In this document: positions 1 through 8,651 of the stretch, piece by piece
Layout: each line of letters starts with the position of its first letter
How positions within the stretch are numbered: position 1 is the first letter of the stretch
Source of the DNA: Pseudomonadota bacterium
GTDB lineage: Bacteria; Pseudomonadota; Gammaproteobacteria; Steroidobacterales; Steroidobacteraceae
DNA: 62,453 bases
Direction: 5' to 3'
NCBI GenBank assembly: GCA_026398735.1
Contig: JAPLSH010000029.1
Location: forward strand, 1 to 62,453
Notes under the pieces: model-generated
The model's input: the letters and a program-made list of their open reading frames with translations, nothing else
Databases searched by the model: none
Told to the model about the DNA's origin: nothing
Position numbers and translations under genes: made by a program

Positions 1-159
1 ATCCAGACCGGCAAGTTCGCCAAGGAATGGATCGAAGAGAACCGCACCGGTCGCAAGAACTACGAGGCCATGATGAAGCGTGACCTGAACCACCCGATCG
101 AAAAGGTCGGTGCGGTGCTGCGTGCCAAGATGCCTTGGCTCAAGGCCGATCGCGCCTGA
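1..159 (+). CDS. ilvC: Ketol-acid reductoisomerase, C-terminal end (partial)
   Basis: The first 52 codons of the window are open in frame 1 and end at TGA 157-159. The peptide begins [14 protein letters not shown] and ends [20 protein letters not shown], which matches the C-terminal end of class I ketol-acid reductoisomerase (typically FAKEWI then IE.VG..LR.MMPW). The enzyme makes 2,3-dihydroxy-isovalerate from acetolactate with NADPH in valine, leucine and isoleucine synthesis. The Rossmann domain and most of the knotted domain lie left of the window. leuA follows after 27 bases on the same strand, so this looks like one branched-chain amino acid operon. Only the tail is visible, but the pattern is distinctive. 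Confidence 0.85.
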   Translation: MQTGKFAKEWIEENRTGRKNYEAMMKRDLNHPIEKVGAVLRAKMPWLKADRA

Positions 160-186
160 TATCAGGTGCAGGCAGGAAACCCGGAC

Positions 187-1755
187 ATGACAGGTGACGA
201 CCACGTTTTAATTTTCGACACGACTTTGCGCGATGGTGAGCAGTCTCCGGGCTGCAGCATGACCCAGCCTGAAAAGCTGCGGGTCGCCAAGGCGCTGGCC
301 GAGTTGGGCGTGGACGTTATCGAAGCCGGGTTTCCCGCCGCTTCGCGTGGTGATTTTGATTCCGTCCAAGCAGTCGCACGTGAGGTGCAGGGGCCGGTAA
401 TTGCCGCCCTCGCCCGCTGCGCCCGCGAAGACATCGAGATTGCTGCGCGGGCCATCGCGCCGGCGGCTCATGGCCGCTTGCACGTGTTTCTGGCCACGAG
501 TGCCATTCATCGCGAGTTTAAATTGGGTATGGCGCGCGAAGAGATCGTGCGCCGTGCCGTGCAGGGCGTGCAGTGGGCACGCGAGCATTGCGCAGATGTC
601 GAGTTCTCACCCGAGGACGCCTCGCGTACCGAGCTCGACTTTCTCGCCGAAGTGGTCGAGGCAGTTATTGCTGCCGGTGCCACCACCATCAACATTCCTG
701 ACACCGTGGGTTACACGGTGCCGGACGAATTCGCCGAGGTCTTTCGTTATCTGCGCAAGCATGTGCGCGGTATTGATAAAGCCCGGTTATCTGTCCATTG
801 CCATGATGATTTGGGGCTGGCCGTGGCCAATAGCCTCAGTGCAGTGCTCAATGGTGCGCGTCAGGTCGAGTGCACCATCAATGGCATTGGTGAGCGCGCC
901 GGCAACTGTGCTCTTGAAGAAGTGGTCATGGCGCTCAAGACGCGCCAGCAGCATTTTGGCTGCCGCACCAACATCAACACGACGCGTTTGTATCCCACCT
1001 CGCGGTTGGTCTCCAGCATCACCGGTGTGGCAGTGCCGCGTAACAAAGCCATTGTCGGTGAGAACGCCTTCGCGCATGAGTCGGGCATTCACCAACACGG
1101 CATGCTCAAGAACGCGCAGACCTACGAGATCATGCGCCCTGAAGATGTGGGTTTGACTCGCAGCAGTCTGGTGCTGGGCAAGCACAGCGGTCGTCATGCG
1201 CTGCGTGAACGCGTCAAGAGCCTCGGCTTTGAGTTGGATGAGACCGAACTCAACCGCGTATTCGAAGGCTTTAAGGCGCTGGCCGATCGCAAGAAAGAAT
1301 TGTTCGACGGCGATATCGAGGCGCTGGTGCTCAATGCCGAGGGCCACGAGTCCGGACCGTGGACACTCAGTGCCTTTGAGGCGGCACTGGCCAGTGGCGT
1401 GGCTTCAACCGCAGCGGTCACCTTGCAGCATGTGGATGGCCGACAACTCATGATGCGGGCCACGGGTGACGGACCTGTGGATGCGGCCTATAAAGCCGTC
1501 GAAGCTGCAACGGGCGTTAAGGTCATTGTGCGCAAGTTCGAAGTGCGCGCGCTCACCGTGGGTGAAGACGCGCAAGGCGAGACGGTCGTATATGTCGAAC
1601 ATGCGGGCCGCAGTTATCGCGGTGCCGCCGTCAGTACCAATATTGTCGAAGCCAGCGTCAATGCTTTGCTGGAAGTCATCAACCGCATCGAACTGGCGCA
1701 GCGCAATGCCGCGCGCCAGCTTGCTGCCGCAGGCGATGCGCCTGTGGCCCCCTGA
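187..1755 (+). CDS. leuA: 2-isopropylmalate synthase
   Basis: Condenses 2-oxoisovalerate with acetyl-CoA, the committed step of leucine synthesis, in the cytoplasm. The 522-residue product has the usual length. The HMGL-like TIM barrel begins with DTTLRDGEQSPG at residues 11-22, and the metal ligands H204 and H206 sit in VHCHDDLG. GERAGNC and the linker GKHSGRHAL follow, and a C-terminal LeuA regulatory domain, where leucine feedback inhibition acts in this family, completes it. I chose ATG 187 because AGGA lies nine bases upstream (174-177); an in-frame GTG at 166 would add seven residues without a good ribosome site. ilvE begins 12 bases after the stop. Confidence 0.96.
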   Translation: MTGDDHVLIFDTTLRDGEQSPGCSMTQPEKLRVAKALAELGVDVIEAGFPAASRGDFDSVQAVAREVQGPVIAALARCAREDIEIAARAIAPAAHGRLHVFLATSAIHREFKLGMAREEIVRRAVQGVQWAREHCADVEFSPEDASRTELDFLAEVVEAVIAAGATTINIPDTVGYTVPDEFAEVFRYLRKHVRGIDKARLSVHCHDDLGLAVANSLSAVLNGARQVECTINGIGERAGNCALEEVVMALKTRQQHFGCRTNINTTRLYPTSRLVSSITGVAVPRNKAIVGENAFAHESGIHQHGMLKNAQTYEIMRPEDVGLTRSSLVLGKHSGRHALRERVKSLGFELDETELNRVFEGFKALADRKKELFDGDIEALVLNAEGHESGPWTLSAFEAALASGVASTAAVTLQHVDGRQLMMRATGDGPVDAAYKAVEAATGVKVIVRKFEVRALTVGEDAQGETVVYVEHAGRSYRGAAVSTNIVEASVNALLEVINRIELAQRNAARQLAAAGDAPVAP

Positions 1756-1767
1756 CAGGAAATATCC

Positions 1768-2703
1768 ATGCCTATTCCCGCCACCAAGTACATCTGGTTC
1801 AACGGCAAACTGGTTCCCTGGGAATCGGCCACTACGCACGTGCTGTCGCACGCGCTGCATTATGGTTCGTCGGTGTTCGAAGGCGTACGCGCCTATCGCA
1901 CGCCGCGCGGCGTGATTATCTTCCGCCTCGCTGAGCACACTCGCCGCCTGTTCGAGTCGGCCAAGATCTATCGCATTGCCATCCCCTACACGCAGCAGCA
2001 GATCAACGATGCCTGTCGCCAGGTGGTGCGCGAAAACGGTCTGATCAACGGCGCATATCTGCGTCCCGTTGTGTTTCGCGGCTACGGCGAGATCGGCGTG
2101 GCTCCCAAGATTGATCCGCCGGTCGAGACGGCCATTGCTGCCTGGGAATGGGGCAAGTATCTGGGCAGCGACAGCGAGGAACAGGGCGTTGATGTGTGCG
2201 TGTCGTCCTGGCAGCGCGTTGCGCCCAACACCCTGCCCGCCTTGGCCAAGGCCGGTGGCAATTATTTGTCCAGCCAGCTGATCAGCTACGAAGCCAAGCG
2301 TTTGGGCTTTGCCGAGGGTATTGGTCTGTCGCCCGATGGCATGGTCAGTGAGGGCGCTGGCGAAAATCTGTTCGTGATCCGTGATGGCGTCATGCACACG
2401 CCGGGTCTGTCGCATTCTGTGCTCAGCGGCATTACGCGCGACACCGTCATGCGTCTGGCGCGCAATCTTGGGTATGAAGTACGCGAGAGCTCGATCCCAC
2501 GCGAGATGCTGTACATCGCTGACGAAATCTTCATGACCGGTACCGCGGCGGAGGTCACACCGGTGCGTTCGGTGGATCGACTTGAAGTGGGCAACGGCAA
2601 GCGTGGCCCCATGACCCATGCGATCCAAAAGGCTTTCTTTGGATTGTTTACTGGCGAAACGCCCGATCCGCATGGCTGGTTGCAGCTCGTCGATCCGGTC
2701 TGA
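1768..2703 (+). CDS. ilvE: Branched-chain amino acid aminotransferase
   Basis: Fold-type IV PLP aminotransferase of 311 residues that makes valine, leucine and isoleucine from their 2-oxo acids using glutamate. Family marks are [17 protein letters not shown] (27-43), the PLP lysine K161 in [25 protein letters not shown] and [23 protein letters not shown] precedes ATG 1768. The gene sits between leuA and leuC, so synthesis of the leucine skeleton and the last transamination are on one transcript. The residues agree with IlvE rather than with D-amino acid aminotransferase or aminodeoxychorismate lyase, which share the fold. Confidence 0.95.
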   Translation: MPIPATKYIWFNGKLVPWESATTHVLSHALHYGSSVFEGVRAYRTPRGVIIFRLAEHTRRLFESAKIYRIAIPYTQQQINDACRQVVRENGLINGAYLRPVVFRGYGEIGVAPKIDPPVETAIAAWEWGKYLGSDSEEQGVDVCVSSWQRVAPNTLPALAKAGGNYLSSQLISYEAKRLGFAEGIGLSPDGMVSEGAGENLFVIRDGVMHTPGLSHSVLSGITRDTVMRLARNLGYEVRESSIPREMLYIADEIFMTGTAAEVTPVRSVDRLEVGNGKRGPMTHAIQKAFFGLFTGETPDPHGWLQLVDPV

Positions 2704-2713
2704 GGAGCACGTC

Positions 2714-4117
2714 ATGAGCGAAGCCAAAACGCTGTTCCAGAAAGTCTGGGAGCAGCATCAGGTCGTGGCCGAGACTGCCGAGACTCCGGCAGTGTTGTTT
2801 ATTGATCTGCATCTGATCCACGAAGTGACCACGCCGCAGGCGTTTAGTGAACTACGTGAGCGCGGTCTCAAGTTGCGCCGTCCGGATCTGACGCTGGCTA
2901 CCATGGATCACTCGACGCCAACGCGCACAGAACAAGTGTTTGGCGGCCAGCCCATCACGATAGAGTCTGCTGCCAAGCAGATCAGTGCGCTCGAACGCAA
3001 CTGTGCTGAGTTCGGCGTGAAGCTGTTGGGCTTGCAGAACTCGCAGCGCGGCATCGTGCATATCATTGGCCCTGAGTTGGGCGCGACGCAGCCGGGTAAG
3101 ACGATAGTGTGTGGCGACAGTCACACCAGCACTCACGGCGCATTCGGTGCACTGGCCTTTGGTATCGGTACCACCGAGGTGGGCCATGTGTTTGCCACTC
3201 AGTGCCTGTTGCAGCGCAAGGCGCGCACGATGGCTATCAATGTCAGTGGGCGATTGCGCGCAGGTGTCAGCGCCAAGGACTTGATCCTCGCGATCATCAA
3301 CAAGATCGGCGTGTCGGGCGGCACCGGCTATGTGCTCGAGTATCGCGGCGAGGCTATCAGCGCGCTGTCGATGGACGAGCGCATGACGCTGTGCAACATG
3401 TCGATTGAGGCGGGTGCACGCGCCGGCATGATTGCGCCGGATGAGACCACCTTCGCCTATCTCAAGGGTCGACCGCTGGCGCCGCAGGGTGCCGACTGGG
3501 ATCGCGCAGTAGCCCAATGGCGTCAGTTGCCCAGCGACCCTGGCGCAGTGTTTGATGCTGAGGTGGACCTCGATGCCAATATGCTCGAGCCGATGATCAC
3601 CTACGGTACGCATCCGGGTATGTCACTGCCCATCTCGGGCAGTGTGCCGGTGCGCGCAGACGATGCGGTGTACAACAAGTCGCTGGCTTACATGGGCCTC
3701 AAGCAAGGCCAATCTATCGGCGGCCATCCGATCAATGTGGTGTTTGTCGGCAGTTGCACCAACGGCCGGCTGACAGACTTGCAGGCTGCAGCCAGTGTGC
3801 TTAAGGGTCGCAAGATTGCGGCGGGCGTCACCATGCTGGTGGTGCCGGGGTCGCAGGGCGTCAAGCGCGAAGCCGAGGCCTTGGGTCTGGATCGCATCTT
3901 TCTTGATGCAGGCGCCGAGTGGCGTGAGTCCGGTTGCTCGATGTGCTTAGGCATGAATGGTGATCTGGTCGATGCCGGCAAGACGTCGGTCAGCACCAGC
4001 AATCGCAATTTCGAAGGTCGCCAAGGCGTGGGTGCGCGCACCCTGCTGGCCAGCCCGCTGACCGCTGCGGCGTCGGCGGTGCGCGGCTGTGTGACCGATC
4101 CTCGCGAACTGTTCTGA
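2714..4117 (+). CDS. leuC: 3-isopropylmalate dehydratase large subunit
   Basis: Aconitase-family subunit of 467 residues that binds the [4Fe-4S] cluster and, with LeuD, isomerises 2- to 3-isopropylmalate. Visible marks are [29 protein letters not shown], the cluster cysteine in VGSCTNGR, and the pair in [10 protein letters not shown] near the end. The open frame extends upstream into ilvE, but ATG 2714 has GAGGAG 2703-2708 just before it and gives the canonical start [15 protein letters not shown]. It ends nine bases before leuD, as expected for a heterodimer made in equal amounts. Confidence 0.96.
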   Translation: MSEAKTLFQKVWEQHQVVAETAETPAVLFIDLHLIHEVTTPQAFSELRERGLKLRRPDLTLATMDHSTPTRTEQVFGGQPITIESAAKQISALERNCAEFGVKLLGLQNSQRGIVHIIGPELGATQPGKTIVCGDSHTSTHGAFGALAFGIGTTEVGHVFATQCLLQRKARTMAINVSGRLRAGVSAKDLILAIINKIGVSGGTGYVLEYRGEAISALSMDERMTLCNMSIEAGARAGMIAPDETTFAYLKGRPLAPQGADWDRAVAQWRQLPSDPGAVFDAEVDLDANMLEPMITYGTHPGMSLPISGSVPVRADDAVYNKSLAYMGLKQGQSIGGHPINVVFVGSCTNGRLTDLQAAASVLKGRKIAAGVTMLVVPGSQGVKREAEALGLDRIFLDAGAEWRESGCSMCLGMNGDLVDAGKTSVSTSNRNFEGRQGVGARTLLASPLTAAASAVRGCVTDPRELF

Positions 4118-4126
4118 GGTGATCTG

Positions 4127-4714
4127 ATGGAACCGATTCGCAAGATCGTGTCGCGCACGGCAGTACTGCCCTACACCGATATCGATACCGACCAAATCAT
4201 TCCAGCGCGGTTTTTGCGCACCACAACGCGTGAGGGCCTGGGCAAGCAACTGTTTGCCGATTGGCGCTACAACGCCGATGGCAGCGAGCGCAGCGAGTTC
4301 CCGCTCAATCAGCCGCAGGCAGCGGGCTGCACGGTGCTGGTGGGTGGTCGTAACTTCGGCTGCGGTTCTTCGCGCGAACATGCGCCCTGGGCGCTATACG
4401 ACTACGGTTTTCGCGCGGTCATCAGCACCGAGATCGCCGACATCTTCCGCTCCAATGCGCTCAAGAACGGTTTGCTGCCCATCGTGGTCGATGACGCCAC
4501 GCATCAGTGGCTATTGAGCAATCCGGGTGCAGAGGTCACGGTCGATCTGGAATCCTGCACGCTGGGTCTGCCCGGTGGGCGCTCGCTGCAATTCGCAGTG
4601 GAGCCGTTCGCGCGTGTCTGCCTGCTCAACGGCGTTGACCAACTCGGCTTCCTGCTCAAGCAGGATGCGGCGATCACCGCATACGAGCAGTCGCATTGGC
4701 AGGTGGCGCGATGA
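4127..4714 (+). CDS. leuD: 3-isopropylmalate dehydratase small subunit
   Basis: Swivel-domain partner of LeuC, 195 residues, the normal size for the proteobacterial form. Diagnostic stretches are [16 protein letters not shown] near residue 20, [18 protein letters not shown] in the centre (substrate-binding loop) and the later [14 protein letters not shown]. The start has AGGTGAT upstream. The stop TGA shares bases with the leuB start (ATGA), pointing to translational coupling. Confidence 0.95.
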   Translation: MEPIRKIVSRTAVLPYTDIDTDQIIPARFLRTTTREGLGKQLFADWRYNADGSERSEFPLNQPQAAGCTVLVGGRNFGCGSSREHAPWALYDYGFRAVISTEIADIFRSNALKNGLLPIVVDDATHQWLLSNPGAEVTVDLESCTLGLPGGRSLQFAVEPFARVCLLNGVDQLGFLLKQDAAITAYEQSHWQVAR

Positions 4715-5790
4715 AAGCACTCATTGCTGTATTGCCCGGTGACGGCATTGGGCCTGAGGTAGTGGCCGAGGGTGTGCGCGTACTGGAGGCGGTTGCCGTC
4801 CGTCACGGTCATCAGTTCACGTTGCAATCTGCGGATTTTGGCGGCGTGGCTATCGACGCTGTAGCGGATCCGTTGCCGCAAGCCACGCTTGATCTGTGCT
4901 TGCGCAGTGATGCCATCCTGCTCGGTGCTATCGGTGGCCCTAAATGGGGTGGCTCAGATCCGCTGCGCCGACCCGAGGCTGGACTGTTGCGCTTGCGTCG
5001 CGAGTTGGGCGTATACGCCAACTTGCGGCCGGTCGCCGTGCACCCTGCCCTGCGCAGCGCATCGCCATTGCGTCCTGAACTGCTGGTCGGTGTTGACCTG
5101 GTGTTTGTGCGCGAACTGACCGGTGGCATTTATTTTGGTGCCAAGACTCGCGATGCCTTCTCGGCAAGTGATCTGTGCAGCTATTCGGTGGCCGAAGTAG
5201 AGCGCGTGACGCGCGTGGCTGCGCGTCTGGCGCGTGCCCGCCGCGGCAAACTCACGTCGATCGACAAGAGCAACGTTCTTGAAACCTCTCGCTTATGGCG
5301 TGAGACGGTCACACGATTGATGGCGGCAGAGTTTGCGGATGTGACGCTCGAACACGCGCTGGTGGATTCGGCTGCAATGCATCTGATCCGCAAGCCCTCT
5401 GATTACGACGTGATCGTCACCGAGAACATGTTTGGCGACATCCTCACTGACGAAGCGTCGATGTTGGCTGGCTCGTTAGGCGTGTCACCTTCGGCGTCGT
5501 TGGGTGATGGCACACGTGGTTTGTTTGAGCCCATCCACGGCTCTGCACCAGACATTGCCGGTCGTGGCATTGCCAATCCGATCGGTACGATTCTGAGTGT
5601 GGCGCTGTTGCTGCGCCATTCGCTGGGGCTTGAGACTGAGGCACAGGAAATTGAAGCGGCGGTCTATCGTGCGATCGACAAGGGTCTGCGCACGGCAGAC
5701 ATTGCCAGCGCCGATGTGAATGGCGGGCGTGCTGCCAGCACGCGTGAGGCTGGCGAGGTAATCCTTGCCGAGTTGACCGCCGGCGCCTGA
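4711..5790 (+). CDS. leuB: 3-isopropylmalate dehydrogenase
   Basis: NAD-dependent oxidative decarboxylation of 3-isopropylmalate to 2-oxoisocaproate; 359 residues. The N terminus [18 protein letters not shown], the substrate site around [14 protein letters not shown], the lysine in [16 protein letters not shown], the metal aspartates in [16 protein letters not shown] and the NAD-binding [15 protein letters not shown] are all present. An in-frame ATG lies 15 bases upstream inside leuD, but ATG 4711 overlaps the leuD stop and gives the standard N terminus. It is the last gene of this operon; the next gene is convergent, 27 bases away. Confidence 0.96.
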   Translation: MKALIAVLPGDGIGPEVVAEGVRVLEAVAVRHGHQFTLQSADFGGVAIDAVADPLPQATLDLCLRSDAILLGAIGGPKWGGSDPLRRPEAGLLRLRRELGVYANLRPVAVHPALRSASPLRPELLVGVDLVFVRELTGGIYFGAKTRDAFSASDLCSYSVAEVERVTRVAARLARARRGKLTSIDKSNVLETSRLWRETVTRLMAAEFADVTLEHALVDSAAMHLIRKPSDYDVIVTENMFGDILTDEASMLAGSLGVSPSASLGDGTRGLFEPIHGSAPDIAGRGIANPIGTILSVALLLRHSLGLETEAQEIEAAVYRAIDKGLRTADIASADVNGGRAASTREAGEVILAELTAGA

Positions 5791-5817
5791 GGCACCGACG
5801 GTCGCTGTGCGCGGGGC

Positions 5818-6984
5818 TTAGGCTCCGCTGCGCATCCGCTGCAGGCCTGCCGCCAGATCCGCCTGCAGATCGGCAACAGACTCGATACCTATCGACAGCC
5901 GCAGCAGGCCATCGCTAAGGCCGGCAGCCAAGCGTGCCGCAGGCTCCATGGCCGCATGCGTCATGGTGGCCGGATGAGCGATCAGGCTTTCGACACCGCC
6001 GAGTGATTCGGCCAGTGAGAAGTACTCCAAGCCTTCCAAAAAGCGCTGTACGGCTGCGGTGCCGCCTTCCAGCTCCAGCGTGACGATGGCACCAAAGCCC
6101 TTCTGCTGGCGCTTGGCCAGCGCGTGGTCGGGGTGATCCGGCAGACCGGGGTAATGCACCTTGGCGATGCCAGGCTGGGTGGCGAGCCACGCGGCCAGAT
6201 GGGCGGCATTGCGGCCGTGTACATCAAGGCGTGCCTGCAGGGTGCGCAGACCGCGCAGTGTCAGGAAGCTGTCAAAGGATGAGCCGGTAAGGCCCAGGCA
6301 GTTAGCCCACCACGCGACTTGCGTGTGCAGTTCCTCGGTTGCGGACACCACCGCGCCACCGATCACATCGCTATGGCCGTTGAGGTACTTGGTGGTCGAG
6401 TGCACCACCAAGTCTGCGCCCAGCAGCAGCGGCTGCTGCCAACCAGGCGACAGGAAGGTGTTGTCCACCGCTACCAGTGCGCCAGCGGCATGGGCACGCT
6501 CGGAAAGGGCTTGGATGTCGGTGATCCGCAGCAATGGATTGCTGGGCGTTTCGATCCATAGCAGCGCAGTGGGTTTGGACAGCGCGGCTTCCAGTGCTTG
6601 GGCATCGGCAAACTTGACGAAGTCCACCTGCAGCTCGCCGCGCTTTTGCCAAGCGGTGAACAGCCGGAAGGTACCGCCATAGCAATCATGCGGCGCCACG
6701 ATGCGTGCACCGGCAGGCAACAAATGCCCAACCACGGTGATGGCCGACATGCCGGACGAAGTGATGACAGCGCCTGCGCCCTCTTCTAGATCCGCCAGTG
6801 CGTTGCCCAGCAAATCGCGCGTGGGATTACCCGAGCGCGAGTAGTCGTACTTGCGCTTGCGACCAAAGCCTTCGAAGGTGAAGTTGGTGGTCAGGTGCAG
6901 GGGCGGCACCACTGCGCCGGTGATCGGGTCGCTTTCAAGACCGGCGCGCACCGCGCGTGTGGTGAAGTCTGGTCGGTCAGTCAC
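5818..6984 (-). CDS. metB: Cystathionine gamma-synthase / O-acylhomoserine sulfhydrylase (Cys/Met PLP family)
   Basis: PLP enzyme of 388 residues that joins an activated homoserine to cysteine or sulfide, the second committed step of methionine synthesis. Family features are YDYSRSGNPTRDLLGNALADLE near residue 50, SSGMSAI, APHDCYGGTFRLF, and the PLP lysine in DLVVHSTTKYLNGHSDVIGG. The C terminus LRLSIGIESVADLQADL is standard. The start is GTG 6984, overlapping the end of metX by eight bases, so the two are co-translated behind the SAM riboswitch. Whether it uses O-succinyl- or O-acetyl-homoserine, and cysteine or sulfide, cannot be read from sequence. Confidence 0.88.
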   Translation of the reverse strand: MTDRPDFTTRAVRAGLESDPITGAVVPPLHLTTNFTFEGFGRKRKYDYSRSGNPTRDLLGNALADLEEGAGAVITSSGMSAITVVGHLLPAGARIVAPHDCYGGTFRLFTAWQKRGELQVDFVKFADAQALEAALSKPTALLWIETPSNPLLRITDIQALSERAHAAGALVAVDNTFLSPGWQQPLLLGADLVVHSTTKYLNGHSDVIGGAVVSATEELHTQVAWWANCLGLTGSSFDSFLTLRGLRTLQARLDVHGRNAAHLAAWLATQPGIAKVHYPGLPDHPDHALAKRQQKGFGAIVTLELEGGTAAVQRFLEGLEYFSLAESLGGVESLIAHPATMTHAAMEPAARLAAGLSDGLLRLSIGIESVADLQADLAAGLQRMRSGA

Positions 6985-8038
6985 TGTCGTGTTCCTCGAT
7001 GCGTTGCGTGTGTGCCGTCAGTTGCGACAGCACGGGTTTGAGGCGTTCGGCCTCTTTCAAAAATGCGTCGTGTCCGTAGAGCGAAGAGAACTCGTGCAGC
7101 TGCGCGCTGGGCAGGCGCGCGGCCAAGGCCCGTAGATCTGCCAGCGGTACCAGTTGGTCTTCGCGCACAGCCACGATGTCGGTGTGCACTGGTATGCGCG
7201 TGGCATCCACTTGATGCAAGTCGATGGACTCTGACAGACATAGAAACGATTCGGGCTGGTAGCGCGTGGCGTAGTCGCGACCGCGGGAAAACAGGTACTC
7301 CTCAACCGGGAACACCGCGCGACCGTCCTCGAAATGAGGTTGGGCGCGAAACCGGGCCGCAAATTCTTCAGGGCTGCGATAAGTGGCCATGGCCAGCGCG
7401 CGGGCAAGTTCGATGCCCTGGGCCGGCTCGCCGACTGCCAAGCCAAACCGCAGCATGGCGCGCTGTACGCTGCGCCAAGCGGTGGCCATGGGGTGGGCGC
7501 GATCCCCGGCGCTGATCACCACCAGTCGCTCGAGCCGCTGCGGGTGACGCTGTGCCAAGGCCAGCCCGACCATGCCGCCGTAGGAGGCGCCGACAATAGC
7601 GCGCAGCTGCAAGATGCCCAGGTGGTCTAGCAGGTCAACGATGGCGTCTGCTTGGTCGAAACTCGACAAGCTAGGAAAGACGGCGGGTGGTTCGGGGCGG
7701 CTAGAGAGGCCGCTGCCACCCAGATAATCGATACCCAGAATACGCACATGATTGCTATCCAGCGCACGGCCGGGCCCGACGATCCCGTTCCACCACCCGC
7801 GCTGGCCTTCGTCCTGACCAAACACCAGCCGCGAGGCTGAAATGCCGCCCAGCACCAGCACCACCGGCAGGGCCTGATCGCCGACCAAGCGCCATGCCAG
7901 AGCGCGCTGCGTCAGTTGGCCGCCGTGATGCAGCGTTGTGCTGCCCGACTGGACGTGGATGCCCTGCTGCACGGCAGCGTCGCTGGAGTCTGTAGGGTGG
8001 TGCGGACTGGAGCTCAAGGGAATCACCGGGTGCGACAC
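6977..8038 (-). CDS. metX: Homoserine O-acyltransferase, MetX family (alpha/beta hydrolase)
   Basis: Activates homoserine for methionine synthesis. The alpha/beta-hydrolase body shows LVLGGISAS, WWNGIVGPGRALDSNHVRILGIDYLGGSG, the nucleophile elbow GASYGG (consensus GxSxGG), DIVAVREDQLVPLADLRALA with the acid, and SSLYGHDAFLKE with the catalytic histidine. The frame stays open to 8164, but that segment lies inside the riboswitch, so the start must be downstream of about 8110. I placed it at GTG 8038, 12 bases after AGGGG 8055-8051; GTG 8026 is the alternative. That gives about 353 residues, shorter than classical long MetX. Acetyl versus succinyl donor is undecided. metB overlaps its end by eight bases. 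Confidence 0.82.
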   Translation of the reverse strand: MSHPVIPLSSSPHHPTDSSDAAVQQGIHVQSGSTTLHHGGQLTQRALAWRLVGDQALPVVLVLGGISASRLVFGQDEGQRGWWNGIVGPGRALDSNHVRILGIDYLGGSGLSSRPEPPAVFPSLSSFDQADAIVDLLDHLGILQLRAIVGASYGGMVGLALAQRHPQRLERLVVISAGDRAHPMATAWRSVQRAMLRFGLAVGEPAQGIELARALAMATYRSPEEFAARFRAQPHFEDGRAVFPVEEYLFSRGRDYATRYQPESFLCLSESIDLHQVDATRIPVHTDIVAVREDQLVPLADLRALAARLPSAQLHEFSSLYGHDAFLKEAERLKPVLSQLTAHTQRIEEHDSD

Positions 8039-8109
8039 AGGCCCTGATAACCCCTGCGCAGGCGCGCAATGCGCTGCGTTACCGGTGCCGCAAGATGCAG
8101 CGCACGGTT

Positions 8110-8229
8110 GCCCATCTATCAGCCCGTCTGCCGTAAAGCAGGCCATGGCCGCAGGAGTTGGCACCGTGCGGGTGGTCCGCGGGTTGCCCCAGCGTCGAAG
8201 GGCCTTTCCCTCAGCTGGTCTCGATGAGC
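8110..8229 (-). promoter_or_regulatory. SAM-I (S-box) riboswitch upstream of metX-metB
   Basis: Read on the minus strand from 8229. P1 pairs GCTCATC (8229-8223) with GATGGGC (8116-8110), seven pairs including one G-U. P2 pairs CCAGC (8218-8214) with GCTGG (8193-8189) around TGAGGGA and GGCCC, the kink-turn side. GGCAACC (8188-8182) and GGTGCCAACTCCTGC (8165-8151) reproduce the most conserved SAM-I core. Downstream, TGCGCTGC (8104-8097) can pair with GCAGCGCA (8077-8070), then a small TGCGC/GCGCA hairpin abuts AGGGG (8055-8051). With no T tract visible, control of translation is more likely than termination. It would switch metX-metB off when SAM is plentiful. Confidence 0.88.
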
Positions 8230-8235
8230 CGGAGA

Positions 8236-8264
8236 ATTGTCGGGGCCATGAGCTTACACGTCAA
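8236..8264 (-). promoter_or_regulatory. Promoter of the metX riboswitch transcript
   Basis: On the minus strand TTGACG (8264-8259, five of six to the sigma-70 -35) is followed after exactly 17 bases by GACAAT (8241-8236, four of six to the -10). The predicted start, near 8229, coincides with the first base of riboswitch P1, which supports both calls. Confidence 0.6.
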
Positions 8265-8291
8265 GCGGTGCTGTTCACGGCCGGGCCGCTT

Positions 8292-8317
8292 GTGTTAATG
8301 TGCTATCACATTGACAC
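8292..8317. promoter_or_regulatory. Palindromic operator before the his operon regulator
   Basis: GTGTTAATGTG (8292-8302), spacer CTAT, then CACATTGACAC (8307-8317): arms of 11 bases with a single mismatch. It lies 16 bases before the start of the TrpR-family gene and is the only strong inverted repeat between metX and the his genes. The likely reading is an operator for that regulator (autoregulation and his operon control), but the ligand and the binding are inferred. TTGACA at 8311-8316 inside the right arm could also be a -35 element, though no good -10 follows at the proper distance. Confidence 0.55.
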
Positions 8318-8333
8318 ACGCGGAACGTCGGTC

Positions 8334-8651
8334 ATGAAGTCACATCGCACTGTTACACAACGTCAGGAGGCACAGGCCGAGCGCAAGCTGGTCGATGCGC
8401 TGCTGACTATGCGCACGGCAGAGGAATGTCGCAGTTTCCTGCGGGATTTGTGCACGCCAGCGGAGTTGCAGGCGATGGCTGATCGCTGGGCTGTAGTGCA
8501 GTGGCTGCAGCAAGATGTGCCCTACCGCGAAATCCACCGCCTCACTGGTGTCAGTGTCACCACCATCGGGCGTGTTGCCCGATATCTTGCCAATGGCAAT
8601 GGCGGCTATGCCCTTGCTACTCGTCGCCTCGAAGGAAGTTCAAATGGATAA
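8334..8651 (+). CDS. TrpR/YerC-family transcriptional regulator heading the his operon
   Basis: Small DNA-binding protein of 105 residues. The centre LCTPAELQAMADRWAVVQWLQQDVPYREIHRLTGVSVTTIGRVARYL aligns with the TrpR superfamily helix-turn-helix, and the tail NGNGGY is typical of the YerC/YecD branch. A gene of this kind directly before hisG, overlapping it by eight bases, is known from xanthomonads and Firmicutes, where comparative genomics proposed a histidine-responsive regulator (sometimes called HisR). That function is inferred here. ATG 8334 lies just downstream of the palindrome 8292-8317; longer in-frame extensions would run through that operator and are unlikely. Confidence 0.8.
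   Translation: MKSHRTVTQRQEAQAERKLVDALLTMRTAEECRSFLRDLCTPAELQAMADRWAVVQWLQQDVPYREIHRLTGVSVTTIGRVARYLANGNGGYALATRRLEGSSNG

Noticed and set aside
1405-2727. A 440-codon open frame on the minus strand opposite leuA-ilvE.
   Set aside because: It is a codon-position shadow of strong genes on the other strand, with histidine- and arginine-rich text of no recognisable domain and no ribosome site.
4127-5790. A leucine attenuator within the ilv-leu operon.
   Set aside because: No leucine-rich short peptide or competing hairpins are seen in the gaps; the promoter region lies left of the window.
8039-8164. Extending MetX to GTG 8164 or ATG 8146.
   Set aside because: These codons lie within the SAM riboswitch core (GGTGCCAACTCC) and would destroy its logic; the added residues have no family similarity.
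8311-8316. TTGACA as the -35 of the his operon.
   Set aside because: A 17-base spacer would put the -10 on the start codon of the regulator, and no -10-like sequence is there; it is better read as part of the palindrome.
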